This document shows positions 1 to 6,852 of a stretch of 10,733 nucleotides of DNA, piece by piece. The stretch comes from Arachidicoccus sp050436765. GTDB taxonomy: Bacteria; Bacteroidota; Bacteroidia; Chitinophagales; Chitinophagaceae. Every line of letters begins with the position of its first letter. Within the stretch, counting starts at the first letter, position 1. The position numbers and the translations under genes were made by a program. The stretch covers positions 1 to 10,733 of the forward strand of contig NZ_JBNQGD010000067.1 in NCBI RefSeq assembly GCF_050436765.1, written 5' to 3'. Below the pieces are notes generated by a model. That model did not search any database and was not told the origin of the DNA. It saw only the letters and a list, made by a program, of their open reading frames with translations.

Positions 1-797
1 CGTATAATCAGCGTTTCAGAGGTTTTTTTTCAATTTGCTGTCAAACTCAAGAGATGCCTGAGGCATCTTCTGCCATTTTTCCTGATATTGAAATAAAGGC
101 CTCCAGAGCTGCTTATGCAGGGTCGATTTCTTTTGTAGATGAACAGATAGGGAGGGTGATAGCAGAATTGAAAAAGACGGGACAATATGAAAATACGTTT
201 ATTCTTTTTTGTTCCGATCATGGGGAGATGTTAGGGGATCAACATATGTGGCGGAAATGTAGGCCTTATCAGCCTTCTGCGAATATACCTTTAGTTGTGC
301 GGTGGCCTTCAAAATTCGGTAACTTTAACTACAAAAGGGGGCAAACGAGAAATGAATTGGTAGAATTAAGAGATATATTTCCCACATTTGCAGATGTATG
401 TAATTTTACAATTCCATCCAAAATTGACGGAGAAAGCATTTTGAAAATATTGAACGGAACCGCTGAATGGAGAACGACTTTATGTTCTGAACATAGTTTG
501 GCGTACGAACCGGACAATGCTTGGATTGCCATCAGGGACAAACGATATAAATATATTTTTTTTACATTAACTGGTGCCGAACAGCTTTTCGATTTACAGC
601 AAGATCCATACGAACTGAATAATATAGTGGCTACAGCATCCGTAAGTGCTGTTTACAAGAGTCTTTATGACGCACTTGCTTATGAGCTATCTGTCAGAGG
701 AGAAGTGTGGGTAAAAGATGGTAAACTTCAGGTTCAAAAAAAATCTGTTTTAATGGGAGAAAATTTCCCCCATTATAAAGTTGATCAATCTTTTTAA
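1..797 (+). CDS. Sulfatase, C-terminal part (5' end outside window)
   Basis: C-terminal half of a type I (arylsulfatase A-like, formylglycine-dependent) sulfatase, which removes sulfate esters from sugars or other substrates. The frame is open from base 3, so the gene begins left of the window; the methionine at 54 is internal, not the start. Visible family marks are RAAYAGSISFVDEQIGRV, the beta strand ending in SDHGE (about 213-227), whose Asp-His are expected metal ligands, the following MLGDQHMWRK with the Lys near the sulfate site, then IPLVVRWP and a late DLQQDPYELNN segment typical of sulfatase C-termini. The CxPSR/formylglycine motif would lie in the missing part, so activity cannot be judged. 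The GH35 enzyme downstream suggests the substrate is a sulfated, galactose-containing glycan (inference). The first 17 codons do not clearly resemble the family, and a homopolymer T-run lies there, so a small frameshift near 24-31 is possible but unproven. Confidence 0.88.
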   Translation, partial: YNQRFRGFFSICCQTQEMPEASSAIFPDIEIKASRAAYAGSISFVDEQIGRVIAELKKTGQYENTFILFCSDHGEMLGDQHMWRKCRPYQPSANIPLVVRWPSKFGNFNYKRGQTRNELVELRDIFPTFADVCNFTIPSKIDGESILKILNGTAEWRTTLCSEHSLAYEPDNAWIAIRDKRYKYIFFTLTGAEQLFDLQQDPYELNNIVATASVSAVYKSLYDALAYELSVRGEVWVKDGKLQVQKKSVLMGENFPHYKVDQSF

Positions 798-1172
798 GGG
801 TGTATTCTTTATAAGTTTTGTGCTGATATCCCATCGACATTAACAGATATTAGGTGGTAATCATTTTTGTTGTATTCATTAGGTTATATACCTTTCATTT
901 CTTTAAAGAGACGGCTGAAAGCTTATTTTCTGATTAATCATCATCTTAAAATAAAATGATGTAAGATTTTTTATAAAATTATTTTATAGGCTATAATAAC
1001 AAGCTTTAAAGGCATCGAGCAGCAATTGAAAATTAAATCCGTTTGGTGATTTTTGGATAAAGCTTCTTTTTATTTTTTTGAGTGGGAAAGACGAGTTACT
1101 TTCCAGCCTAAATTAAAAATAATCTAAAGGGCGATTTAAGGGGCAGCCCTACTAAAGATTTTTACATATTTT
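798..1172. other. Intergenic region between sulfatase and GH35 genes
   Basis: This 375-base AT-rich gap holds no convincing coding frame. A weak hairpin can form from ATAAAATGAT (951-960) and ATTATTTTAT (978-987), 10 pairs with one G-U and a 17-base loop. It is almost pure A/T and has no clear T-tail, so calling it a terminator would be a guess. I saw no clear match to the Bacteroidota promoter (TTG, then TAnnTTTG). The gap is long enough for the GH35 gene to have its own promoter. Confidence 0.4.
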
Positions 1173-3647
1173 ATGAAGATGAAGAAGCAAATTTTACTGT
1201 ACTTTTTGTTATTGCTATTTTGCGGGGTTGCTATCAGTTCCTTCGCGCAGAAGAAGCGCTACATTCCTGATAAGGAAGGTTATACAAAACCAATGCCGAC
1301 GAAGCGCATTAGTTATGATGGAGATTGTATGAACATAGATGGTAAGGATGTTTTTATATACAGTGCAGCTTTTCATTATTTCCGAGTACCCAAACCATTA
1401 TGGCGAGATCGTTTTGCAAAAATTAAAGCGGCAGGATTCAATACGGTGGAAACTTATATTCCATGGAATATACATGAATTGAATATGCCTAAAAGTTTGC
1501 AAGACCAATCTCAATTTAATTTTACGGACTTAAAAGATTTCCTGAAAATGGCTTCGGATGAGTTTGGCCTATATGTGATTGTTCGTCCTGGGCCCTTTAT
1601 TTGTGCCGAATGGGCCGGAGGCGGATATCCACGCTGGTTGGCAAAATATAAACCTGCTAAGTATCCTGATGAATTTTGGTTAAGAGGAGATGATTCCATT
1701 TATCTGCAATGGAGTAAACATTGGTTTAATGCAGTAGATAAGGTTTTGGTTCCTTATCAAATTACCAGCAGACCCATTGGCAGTAAAGGCGTTATAATGG
1801 AGCAGATAGAGAATGAGTATGATGCCCAGGAAGCAAAGAATAAAGTAGCAGCTTTAAAAACATTTTATGAAACTGTAAAAAATGACGGAATAGATATTCC
1901 CGTATTTACTTGTCTGACCAGGGAATGCAGAGGCAGCAAAGACAACGAGCTTAAAAATGTTTTTGATGCGGAAAATCTGTATGTCGGCTTGAGAGAAGCG
2001 CCAGGATGTGCACAACGAATAGCAGACTTAAAAATACAACAACCGAATGCTCCGGCCTTTGTTACTGAACTACAAGGTGGTTGGTTTTCCACGACGAATG
2101 GTCGTCTAAGCGAAGATAACTATTCTGATTACCGCCATTATCAGGCAATTACATTAATGTCCATTTTGGGTGGTGCGACGGGATTAAATACCTATATGTT
2201 TGTTGGTGGAACCAATTTCGCTGGTTGGGGTGCAAGAGGACAAACGACGACTTACGACTACAACGCACCTATTCATGAAAACGGGAGCCTTAGTAAGAAA
2301 TACGAGGTTGCTAAAAACATAGGCTCTTTCATCCGGCATTATGAAGCAAAGCTAATACATGCCAAAGGTGGGCCCTGCAAAATAATCAACGGCGCAAAAT
2401 CTTTATATGGTGGAGTAAGAGTTGCGTCAGATGGGACGAAGTTTGTTTTTTTGCACAACACAGACCCCGAGCACGACATTTCTGGAAACATCATCTTGAC
2501 AAGCGGTACTCCATCTTCAGCAGGCGATTCAATTTATAATATTGATCAGAACGGACAAAAGGTACTTGTCAAAATGGGTGCATTGAATAGTGATGCCTAT
2601 TTATTTAAGCCAATTCAGCTTTCTTATCAGTTAAGTGGATTGGGATCAAAGGTATTGGTGATTCCATCTAATAAAAGTGCTACAGATGGCAAATGGTGGT
2701 TTGGTGATAAAATTGAACAACCAATAAATAACGTTGACTCGGTTTGTATCCGTTTTTCCACCGTTCAAAAACGAAATGAAGATTTTAAGGTCAAATGGAA
2801 GACGAATACAAAATCCTTACCTGAGATGGGGGTAAATGATTGCAGATATGTTTTATATCGCTTCGTCATTTCTTTGGGGACAAATGAAATAAAAAAGTTC
2901 ACCCGGCTATTGTTTAATACCTATTCCAGGGATATTATCGATGTACAGATAAATGGGAAGATCCTGCCAAGATTGTCGCCAACGGAGCAATATGCTGCGG
3001 AGGCCACGCGCAATTATAGCATGTCTTTTACACCAATAAAAGATAACGATTTTGATAATGCTTTTGATGTTACTGGATTTTTGAAGAAAGGGAAAAATGA
3101 AATTATTGTTTTGTATGAAAATATAGGTCATGAACATGGTTATGTCCCAATGGAGGAACTCTGCGGAATTAAATTGGCCGGATTCAGTGATAACTCAAGT
3201 GAAATACAAAAAAAGCTTAATTGGCAGGTAAGCACGGACGTTTCGGGAGTGGAGAATAAATGGATGAATCAGCGCGGCAATAACAAAGGTTGGGCAAAGA
3301 TTCAGCTTGACACGATTATGAATATATCGAGAAAAGGGAACGGCATTCAACCCAAAAGTCCGCATAATGCACTTATGACTTGGTACAGAGCTGAATTTAA
3401 AATTCCAACACCCATCGGTAACCAAAAAGCATTATGGCGTTTATTGATGAATGCTTCCGGCAATGGGTATATTTATTTGAACGGGCATAATCTTGGTCGT
3501 CACTGGGAGATAGGCCCCCAACGGGAATATTATTTACCGGAATGCTGGTTGAATATTGGAAACGGCAAAAAGAATTTTATCGCTATTGGGCTTTGTCAAA
3601 CAGTGAATGGCGGTGAAATAAAAGCAATGGAAGTGACAACCTACTAA
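1173..3647 (+). CDS. Secreted GH35 beta-galactosidase
   Basis: An 824-residue glycoside hydrolase of family 35, which releases beta-linked galactose from glycans by a retaining mechanism. Residues 1-25 form a signal peptide (lysines, then a leucine-rich core, ending SSFA before QKK), so the enzyme is exported, probably to the periplasm. The TIM-barrel domain starts near 50 (SAAFHYFRVP, 64-73) and has the GH35 run GPFICAEWAGGGYPRWL (140-156). QIENEY (211-216) carries the likely acid/base Glu215, and VTELQGGWF (297-305) the likely nucleophile Glu299. GGTNFAGWG (345-353) and YDYNAPIHENG (361-371) complete the barrel signature. The C-terminal third has a jelly-roll domain with the usual NGHNLGRHWEIGPQ near 775-790. 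The size suits bacterial GH35 proteins with extra beta domains. ATG 1173 is chosen because it gives the complete signal peptide. The neighbouring sulfatase suggests a shared polysaccharide-utilisation locus. The exact linkage cleaved cannot be read from sequence. Confidence 0.95.
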   Translation: MKMKKQILLYFLLLLFCGVAISSFAQKKRYIPDKEGYTKPMPTKRISYDGDCMNIDGKDVFIYSAAFHYFRVPKPLWRDRFAKIKAAGFNTVETYIPWNIHELNMPKSLQDQSQFNFTDLKDFLKMASDEFGLYVIVRPGPFICAEWAGGGYPRWLAKYKPAKYPDEFWLRGDDSIYLQWSKHWFNAVDKVLVPYQITSRPIGSKGVIMEQIENEYDAQEAKNKVAALKTFYETVKNDGIDIPVFTCLTRECRGSKDNELKNVFDAENLYVGLREAPGCAQRIADLKIQQPNAPAFVTELQGGWFSTTNGRLSEDNYSDYRHYQAITLMSILGGATGLNTYMFVGGTNFAGWGARGQTTTYDYNAPIHENGSLSKKYEVAKNIGSFIRHYEAKLIHAKGGPCKIINGAKSLYGGVRVASDGTKFVFLHNTDPEHDISGNIILTSGTPSSAGDSIYNIDQNGQKVLVKMGALNSDAYLFKPIQLSYQLSGLGSKVLVIPSNKSATDGKWWFGDKIEQPINNVDSVCIRFSTVQKRNEDFKVKWKTNTKSLPEMGVNDCRYVLYRFVISLGTNEIKKFTRLLFNTYSRDIIDVQINGKILPRLSPTEQYAAEATRNYSMSFTPIKDNDFDNAFDVTGFLKKGKNEIIVLYENIGHEHGYVPMEELCGIKLAGFSDNSSEIQKKLNWQVSTDVSGVENKWMNQRGNNKGWAKIQLDTIMNISRKGNGIQPKSPHNALMTWYRAEFKIPTPIGNQKALWRLLMNASGNGYIYLNGHNLGRHWEIGPQREYYLPECWLNIGNGKKNFIAIGLCQTVNGGEIKAMEVTTY

Positions 3648-3849
3648 TGTCCATAGAATTAGTGCAAAATGGCGGTGTAAGCCTTGTTAGCATAAGTATG
3701 GAACATAGTGGTATTCGGTTACTTTTTTAGTATGGGTAATTGCAATGAAATCTTAGTTTCCAATTTTAAACGTAATAAATTAACCTGCCATGTATCTTAT
3801 TGGGTGGACTTTACTGTATTTTATGAAAAAAATTATAAACTAACGAGTG

Positions 3850-3876
3850 TTTGCAATGTTTCTTTTATTAATTTTG
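3850..3876 (+). promoter_or_regulatory. Candidate Bacteroidota-type promoter for ccmC-ccmD
   Basis: TAATTTTG (3869-3876) matches the Bacteroidota -7 consensus TAnnTTTG exactly, and TTTG (3850-3853) could be the -33 element. The 15-base spacing is shorter than the usual 17-23, which weakens the call. Transcription would start roughly 22 bases before the ATG at 3905. The rest of the 257-base gap after the GH35 gene contains nothing I recognise. Confidence 0.3.
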
Positions 3877-3904
3877 CATCCATTCAATCAAACAGATTTA
3901 TAGA

Positions 3905-4594
3905 ATGATGCGAAAAAGTTGGTGGAAAGTTTTGGCCTTTCTTATTTTATTATACGTTGGGTCAGTTGGTTTTCTGGTAAAAATACCACTATTAGACGAC
4001 CGTCTGCAACAGTCTATTCGCAATTTGTTTTTCCATGTGCCTATGTGGATTGCCATGATGGTATTATTGAGCGTTTCTGTTTTTTATGCTATCAAATATC
4101 TCCGTACACAAGATCCCATTGATGATATTTATTCTTTAGAATTTGCCCGTACGGGTCTATACTTTAGTATTCTGGGATTACTTACTGGAATGATATGGGC
4201 TAAATACCAATGGGGCGCGGCTTGGAGTGGAGATCCAAAACAAAACGGTACAGCGATGGCTATACTTATTTATTGTGCTTATTTTGTTTTACGTGGATCA
4301 ATGAACGACATCGATAAACGTGCAAAGATCGGTGCCGTATATAATATTTTTGCTTTCTGCATGCTTTTTCCAACTTTATGGATTATGCCAAGACTTACAG
4401 AAAGTCTGCATCCTGGCGGACTAGGGAGTCAAGGCAATCCCGGCCTCAATCCCGATGACACATCTGCAAGTCTTAAGATCGTAATGTATCCTGCTTTTGT
4501 CGGTTGGACGCTTTTGAGTATTTGGATCGCGACATTGCGTGTACGCTACAAGCTACTGGCAGAAAAAAAATCGGAAAAACAGAATTTTATTTGA
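3905..4594 (+). CDS. ccmC: CcmC/CcsA-family cytochrome c biogenesis (haem-handling) membrane protein
   Basis: A 229-residue integral membrane protein of the haem handling protein family (CcmC/CcsA), which presents haem at the outer face of the inner membrane for attachment to c-type cytochromes. About six hydrophobic segments are visible (roughly 9-26, 47-63, 85-101, 116-130, 145-162 and 193-212). FFHVPMW (42-48) carries the expected haem-ligand His44, and TESLHPGG (165-172) the second, His169. Between them is the tryptophan-rich WGAAWSGDPKQNG (103-115), equivalent to the WWD motif, although here the usual WxWD reads WSGD. The length is close to E. coli CcmC (about 245). Two adjacent Met codons (3905, 3908) could each start it. 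The CcmD-like gene follows after 27 bases. CcmA, CcmB and CcmE genes are not in the window, and upstream lies a glycan-degradation gene instead. CcsA-type naming is the main alternative. Confidence 0.87.
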   Translation: MMRKSWWKVLAFLILLYVGSVGFLVKIPLLDDRLQQSIRNLFFHVPMWIAMMVLLSVSVFYAIKYLRTQDPIDDIYSLEFARTGLYFSILGLLTGMIWAKYQWGAAWSGDPKQNGTAMAILIYCAYFVLRGSMNDIDKRAKIGAVYNIFAFCMLFPTLWIMPRLTESLHPGGLGSQGNPGLNPDDTSASLKIVMYPAFVGWTLLSIWIATLRVRYKLLAEKKSEKQNFI

Positions 4595-4621
4595 TAAAAA
4601 TTACGACAAATCCTTTCTTCA

Positions 4622-4852
4622 ATGAATATTTTTAAAAAGCTTTCTTTGTTAATTACTTTGTGTTTGTTGGGTACTTTTATCTTTGCTCAAGATAATACAG
4701 TAATCAATACTGCTCCTAAAGACTTTATGGAAAGTAACGGTAAGATATATGTAGTAGTAGCCGTGGTACTGGTTATTATTATCGGATTGTTTTTTTATTT
4801 ATTCAACATCGACCGTAAGCTTTCTCGCCTGGAAAAAGGGGAGAAAAAATAA
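4622..4852 (+). CDS. CcmD-like small membrane protein
   Basis: A 76-residue protein with a cleavable-looking signal sequence (1-22, ending IFA before QDN), a short polar stretch, one strong membrane helix (about 41-62, starting KIYVVVAVV) and a basic tail NIDRKLSRLEKGEKK. The order KIYVVV-helix-RKLSRLEK resembles the CcmD family of cytochrome c maturation, which in proteobacteria holds the CcmABC haem transporter together and helps release haem-loaded CcmE. Bacteroidota versions differ by having an N-terminal signal sequence. Its place 27 bases after the ccmC-like gene on the same strand supports the assignment. The sequence is too short for certainty; a generic single-span protein is the alternative. 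Confidence 0.7.
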   Translation: MNIFKKLSLLITLCLLGTFIFAQDNTVINTAPKDFMESNGKIYVVVAVVLVIIIGLFFYLFNIDRKLSRLEKGEKK

Positions 4853-4926
4853 TCCTGCTACCCCTACATTTACTACATCATTAGTAACTTATAATCTCGT
4901 ATAAAAATGTCAAAAAATAAACAAAC

Positions 4927-4944
4927 GTTCGTAATTATACGAAC
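4927..4944. repeat. Inverted repeat upstream of gdhA, possible operator
   Basis: GTTCGTA (4927-4933) and TACGAAC (4938-4944) are perfect 7-base inverted arms around ATTA, in the 190-base gap between the CcmD-like gene and gdhA. No T-run follows, so it looks more like a dimeric-regulator site than an intrinsic terminator. A second imperfect dyad, GGTTCC/GAAACC (4948-4962), sits four bases further on. The start of gdhA is about 100 bases downstream. No regulator can be named from this. Confidence 0.4.
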
Positions 4945-5042
4945 AAGGGTTCCTTAGAAACCGTATCTTGAATTTTTAATTTAAGAATGTGTAACTTCAT
5001 AATACAAAGTGATAACCCAATAATAACTATAAATATCTAAAA

Positions 5043-6458
5043 ATGTCAGAGCAAATTAGTTTCTTTGAAAACGTAAATAGAAGTTTCGATAAAGCAAGTA
5101 AGTTTACCAAATGGCCGCAAGGTTTGTTAGAACAAATTAAGGCCGCTAATTCGGTACTCAGAATGAGATTCCCACTCAAACGCGATGATGGCTCATTGGA
5201 AGTAATAGAGGCCTACCGCGTACAACATTCTCACCACAAGGCGCCTTGTAAAGGTGGTATCCGGTTTAGCGAGAATGTGAACCAAGACGAGGTGATGGCA
5301 CTTGCCGCGTTGATGACTTATAAATGTGCTATTGTCAATGTGCCTTTTGCGGGCGGCAAAGGGGGTATTAAAATCAATCCTAAAAACTATAGCGAGTTTG
5401 AGCTACAAAAAATTACGCGCCGCTACACTTCGGAATTAATTAAGAAAAATTTTATAGGACCCGGTATCGATGTTCCGGCTCCCGACTACGGGACGGGTGC
5501 ACGCGAAATGTCGTGGATATTGGATACCTATATGTCTATGAATCCCGGAATGATCGATGCTATGGGGTGTGTAACGGGTAAACCGGTTTCACAGGGAGGT
5601 GTTCGTGGTCGTACGGAGGCCACAGGCCTAGGTGTCTTTTATGGTGTACGCGAAGTTTGCAACACCCACAAGTTAATGGACAAAATAGGCCTTGCCTTAG
5701 GCATAGAAGGAAAGCGTGTCATTGTGCAAGGCTTGGGTAATGTAGGTTTCCACACAGCTAAATTCTTTCGGGCTTATGGCGCCAAAGTGATTGGCATGGC
5801 TGAATTTGAAGGTGCTATTTATAACGAGGATGGCCTGAATGAAGAAGAGGTTGCTAAACATAGAAAAGCGACCGGTTCGATTCTTAATTTTCCCGGGGCC
5901 ACCAATTTTGCAAAAAGCAGTGATGCTTTGGAAGCAGATTGCGATATATTGATTCCCGCCGCTTTAGAAAGTGTTATTAATGGAGAAAATGCGGCTCGTA
6001 TAAAAGCAAAAATAATAGGGGAAGCGGCAAATGGTCCGGTAACGCCTGATGCAGATGTTATTTTAAATGCAAAAGGTGTAGTCATTATTCCGGATATGTA
6101 TTTGAATGCAGGTGGTGTAACGGTTTCTTATTTTGAATGGCTCAAGAACCTTAGCCACGTGCGTTACGGCCGAATGGAAAAACGCTTTACCGAAAACATG
6201 AATAAACAAATCCTTGGGCAGATAGAGGACCTTACCGGCAAAAAAGTGAATTCAACGGAGCGTACTTTTATTGAACACGGAGCTGATGAAATAGACTTGG
6301 TTTACAGTGGATTAGAAGAAACAATGATAAGCGCTACACGTGAAATAATGGAAGTTTGGAATTCTCATCCTGACATTCCGGATATGCGAACTGCGGCTTA
6401 TATTGTTGCCATCGATAAAGTGGGTACTTCCTATGATGAACTCGGTATTTTCCCATAA
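5043..6458 (+). CDS. gdhA: Glutamate dehydrogenase (Glu/Leu/Phe/Val dehydrogenase family)
   Basis: A 471-residue cytoplasmic enzyme that interconverts glutamate with 2-oxoglutarate and ammonia, using a nicotinamide cofactor. The N-terminal substrate domain shows KGGIRFSENV (70-79), MTYK (91-94) and VPFAGGKGG (100-108), which carries the expected catalytic Lys106. VPAPD (144-148) has the conserved catalytic Asp148, followed by the TGAREM segment. The Rossmann domain shows VQGLGNVG (228-235), with an acidic Glu254 near the end of the second strand (MAEFEGAI), which suggests NAD preference (inference). AALESVIN and IIGEAANGPVTPDAD are further family marks. The protein is longer than the common 410-450-residue forms, mostly in the C-terminal half, and ends normally. 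ATG 5043 gives the complete N-terminus; the next Met is at residue 41. The gene stands alone, with the inverted repeat upstream and a strong hairpin just after the stop. Confidence 0.95.
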   Translation: MSEQISFFENVNRSFDKASKFTKWPQGLLEQIKAANSVLRMRFPLKRDDGSLEVIEAYRVQHSHHKAPCKGGIRFSENVNQDEVMALAALMTYKCAIVNVPFAGGKGGIKINPKNYSEFELQKITRRYTSELIKKNFIGPGIDVPAPDYGTGAREMSWILDTYMSMNPGMIDAMGCVTGKPVSQGGVRGRTEATGLGVFYGVREVCNTHKLMDKIGLALGIEGKRVIVQGLGNVGFHTAKFFRAYGAKVIGMAEFEGAIYNEDGLNEEEVAKHRKATGSILNFPGATNFAKSSDALEADCDILIPAALESVINGENAARIKAKIIGEAANGPVTPDADVILNAKGVVIIPDMYLNAGGVTVSYFEWLKNLSHVRYGRMEKRFTENMNKQILGQIEDLTGKKVNSTERTFIEHGADEIDLVYSGLEETMISATREIMEVWNSHPDIPDMRTAAYIVAIDKVGTSYDELGIFP

Positions 6459-6475
6459 AGATGTTTTTATACAAT

Positions 6476-6522
6476 GTGCCGTAAAACCCATTCATCGCTG
6501 GCGTGGATGGGTTTTACGGCAC
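6476..6522 (+). terminator. Strong hairpin after gdhA
   Basis: GTGCCGTAAAACCCAT (6476-6491) is perfectly complementary to ATGGGTTTTACGGCAC (6507-6522): a 16-bp stem with a 15-base loop, beginning 17 bases after the gdhA stop. The sequence right after the stem is A/T-rich (AAAATATTTAG), but a T-run only appears 30 bases later (6552-6560). It probably ends gdhA transcription or protects its 3' end. Confidence 0.75.
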
Positions 6523-6561
6523 AAAATATTTAGACATTAAAAAAAAGTGTATTTTTTTTTG

Positions 6562-6701
6562 TCAGTATAAGACTTAAAAACCTTGTAAGGGACTTGCAAG
6601 TACACGTATGGAGTAACTGTAAGACTTCAAATTCTTCGGAGTAGTAAGCGAGTTGCAGTGAAGTACTAAGCCGAACAATCTTTAGTTGTTTGGTAGTTCA
6701 C
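6562..6701 (+). ncRNA. Orphan TnpB-type omega RNA / IS200-IS605 right end (candidate)
   Basis: This stretch has no open frame and can fold densely. The key piece is its 3' end: CCGAACAA (6671-6678) pairs with TTGTTTGG (6686-6693), eight pairs with one G-U, around a loop containing CTTTAG, and TAGTTCAC follows at once (6694-6701). Stem, TTTAG loop, stem, then GTTCAA/GTTCAC is the layout of the right end of IS200/IS605 elements carrying tnpB, and of the 3' end of the omega RNA that guides TnpB (known for ISDra2; recalled, not searched). The upstream part contains ACTTGCAAGT (6592-6601), a self-complementary decamer. If this is right, the guide would begin at 6702. No tnpB or tnpA lies upstream, where gdhA ends, so it would be a decayed or non-autonomous copy. 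The left boundary is a guess. Confidence 0.45.
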
Positions 6702-6722
6702 TTTGGTAAATTAAGTCCTCTA

Positions 6723-6736
6723 TGAATGTACATTCA
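6723..6736. repeat. 14-base perfect palindrome
   Basis: TGAATGTACATTCA is fully self-complementary. It lies between the omega-like right end and the downstream terminator, inside what could be one short non-coding transcript. It may be a protein-binding site or a small stem; nothing decides between them. Confidence 0.5.
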
Positions 6737-6751
6737 AGGCTAAAATCAGGT

Positions 6752-6799
6752 AAAACGGTTGTAAATTAAAGCTTTACAGCCGTTTTTAGTTTCTTTTTT
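6752..6799 (+). terminator. Intrinsic terminator of a possible non-coding transcript
   Basis: AAAACGGTTGTAAA (6752-6765) pairs with TTTACAGCCGTTTT (6773-6786): 14 pairs with one G-U and a 7-base loop, followed by a T-rich tail (TAGTTTCTTTTTT, 6787-6799). This is a good rho-independent terminator on +. gdhA already has a hairpin more than 200 bases upstream, so this one probably ends a separate short RNA covering 6562-6800. Otherwise it is a leftover from the lost island. Confidence 0.75.
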
Positions 6800-6852
6800 G
6801 ACAGAAAGAAAAATCGATAAAGAGTGAGATTCGGCGAAAGTAAGGTTGCTAA

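Noticed and set aside
3650..3702. TCCATA/TATGGA as a terminator after the GH35 gene
   Set aside because: Only six pairs with a 41-base loop and no T-run; this is easily due to chance.
3708..3908. A 66-codon frame between the GH35 and ccmC genes
   Set aside because: Composition is Phe/Asn/Cys-rich as expected from AT-rich non-coding DNA, no motif is visible, and it overlaps the ccmC start and the candidate promoter.
6539..6560. A8/T9 hairpin as a terminator
   Set aside because: A stem made only of A-T pairs with a five-base loop is very weak; these are more likely plain homopolymer runs.
6661..6701. Group II intron domain V-like hairpin (AGCC...GGTAGTTC)
   Set aside because: The outer bases recall domain V, but the loop is CTTTAG rather than a GNRA tetraloop, there is no two-base bulge or AGC triad in place, and no reverse transcriptase or intron 5' end is present. 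The IS200/IS605 right-end reading fits better.
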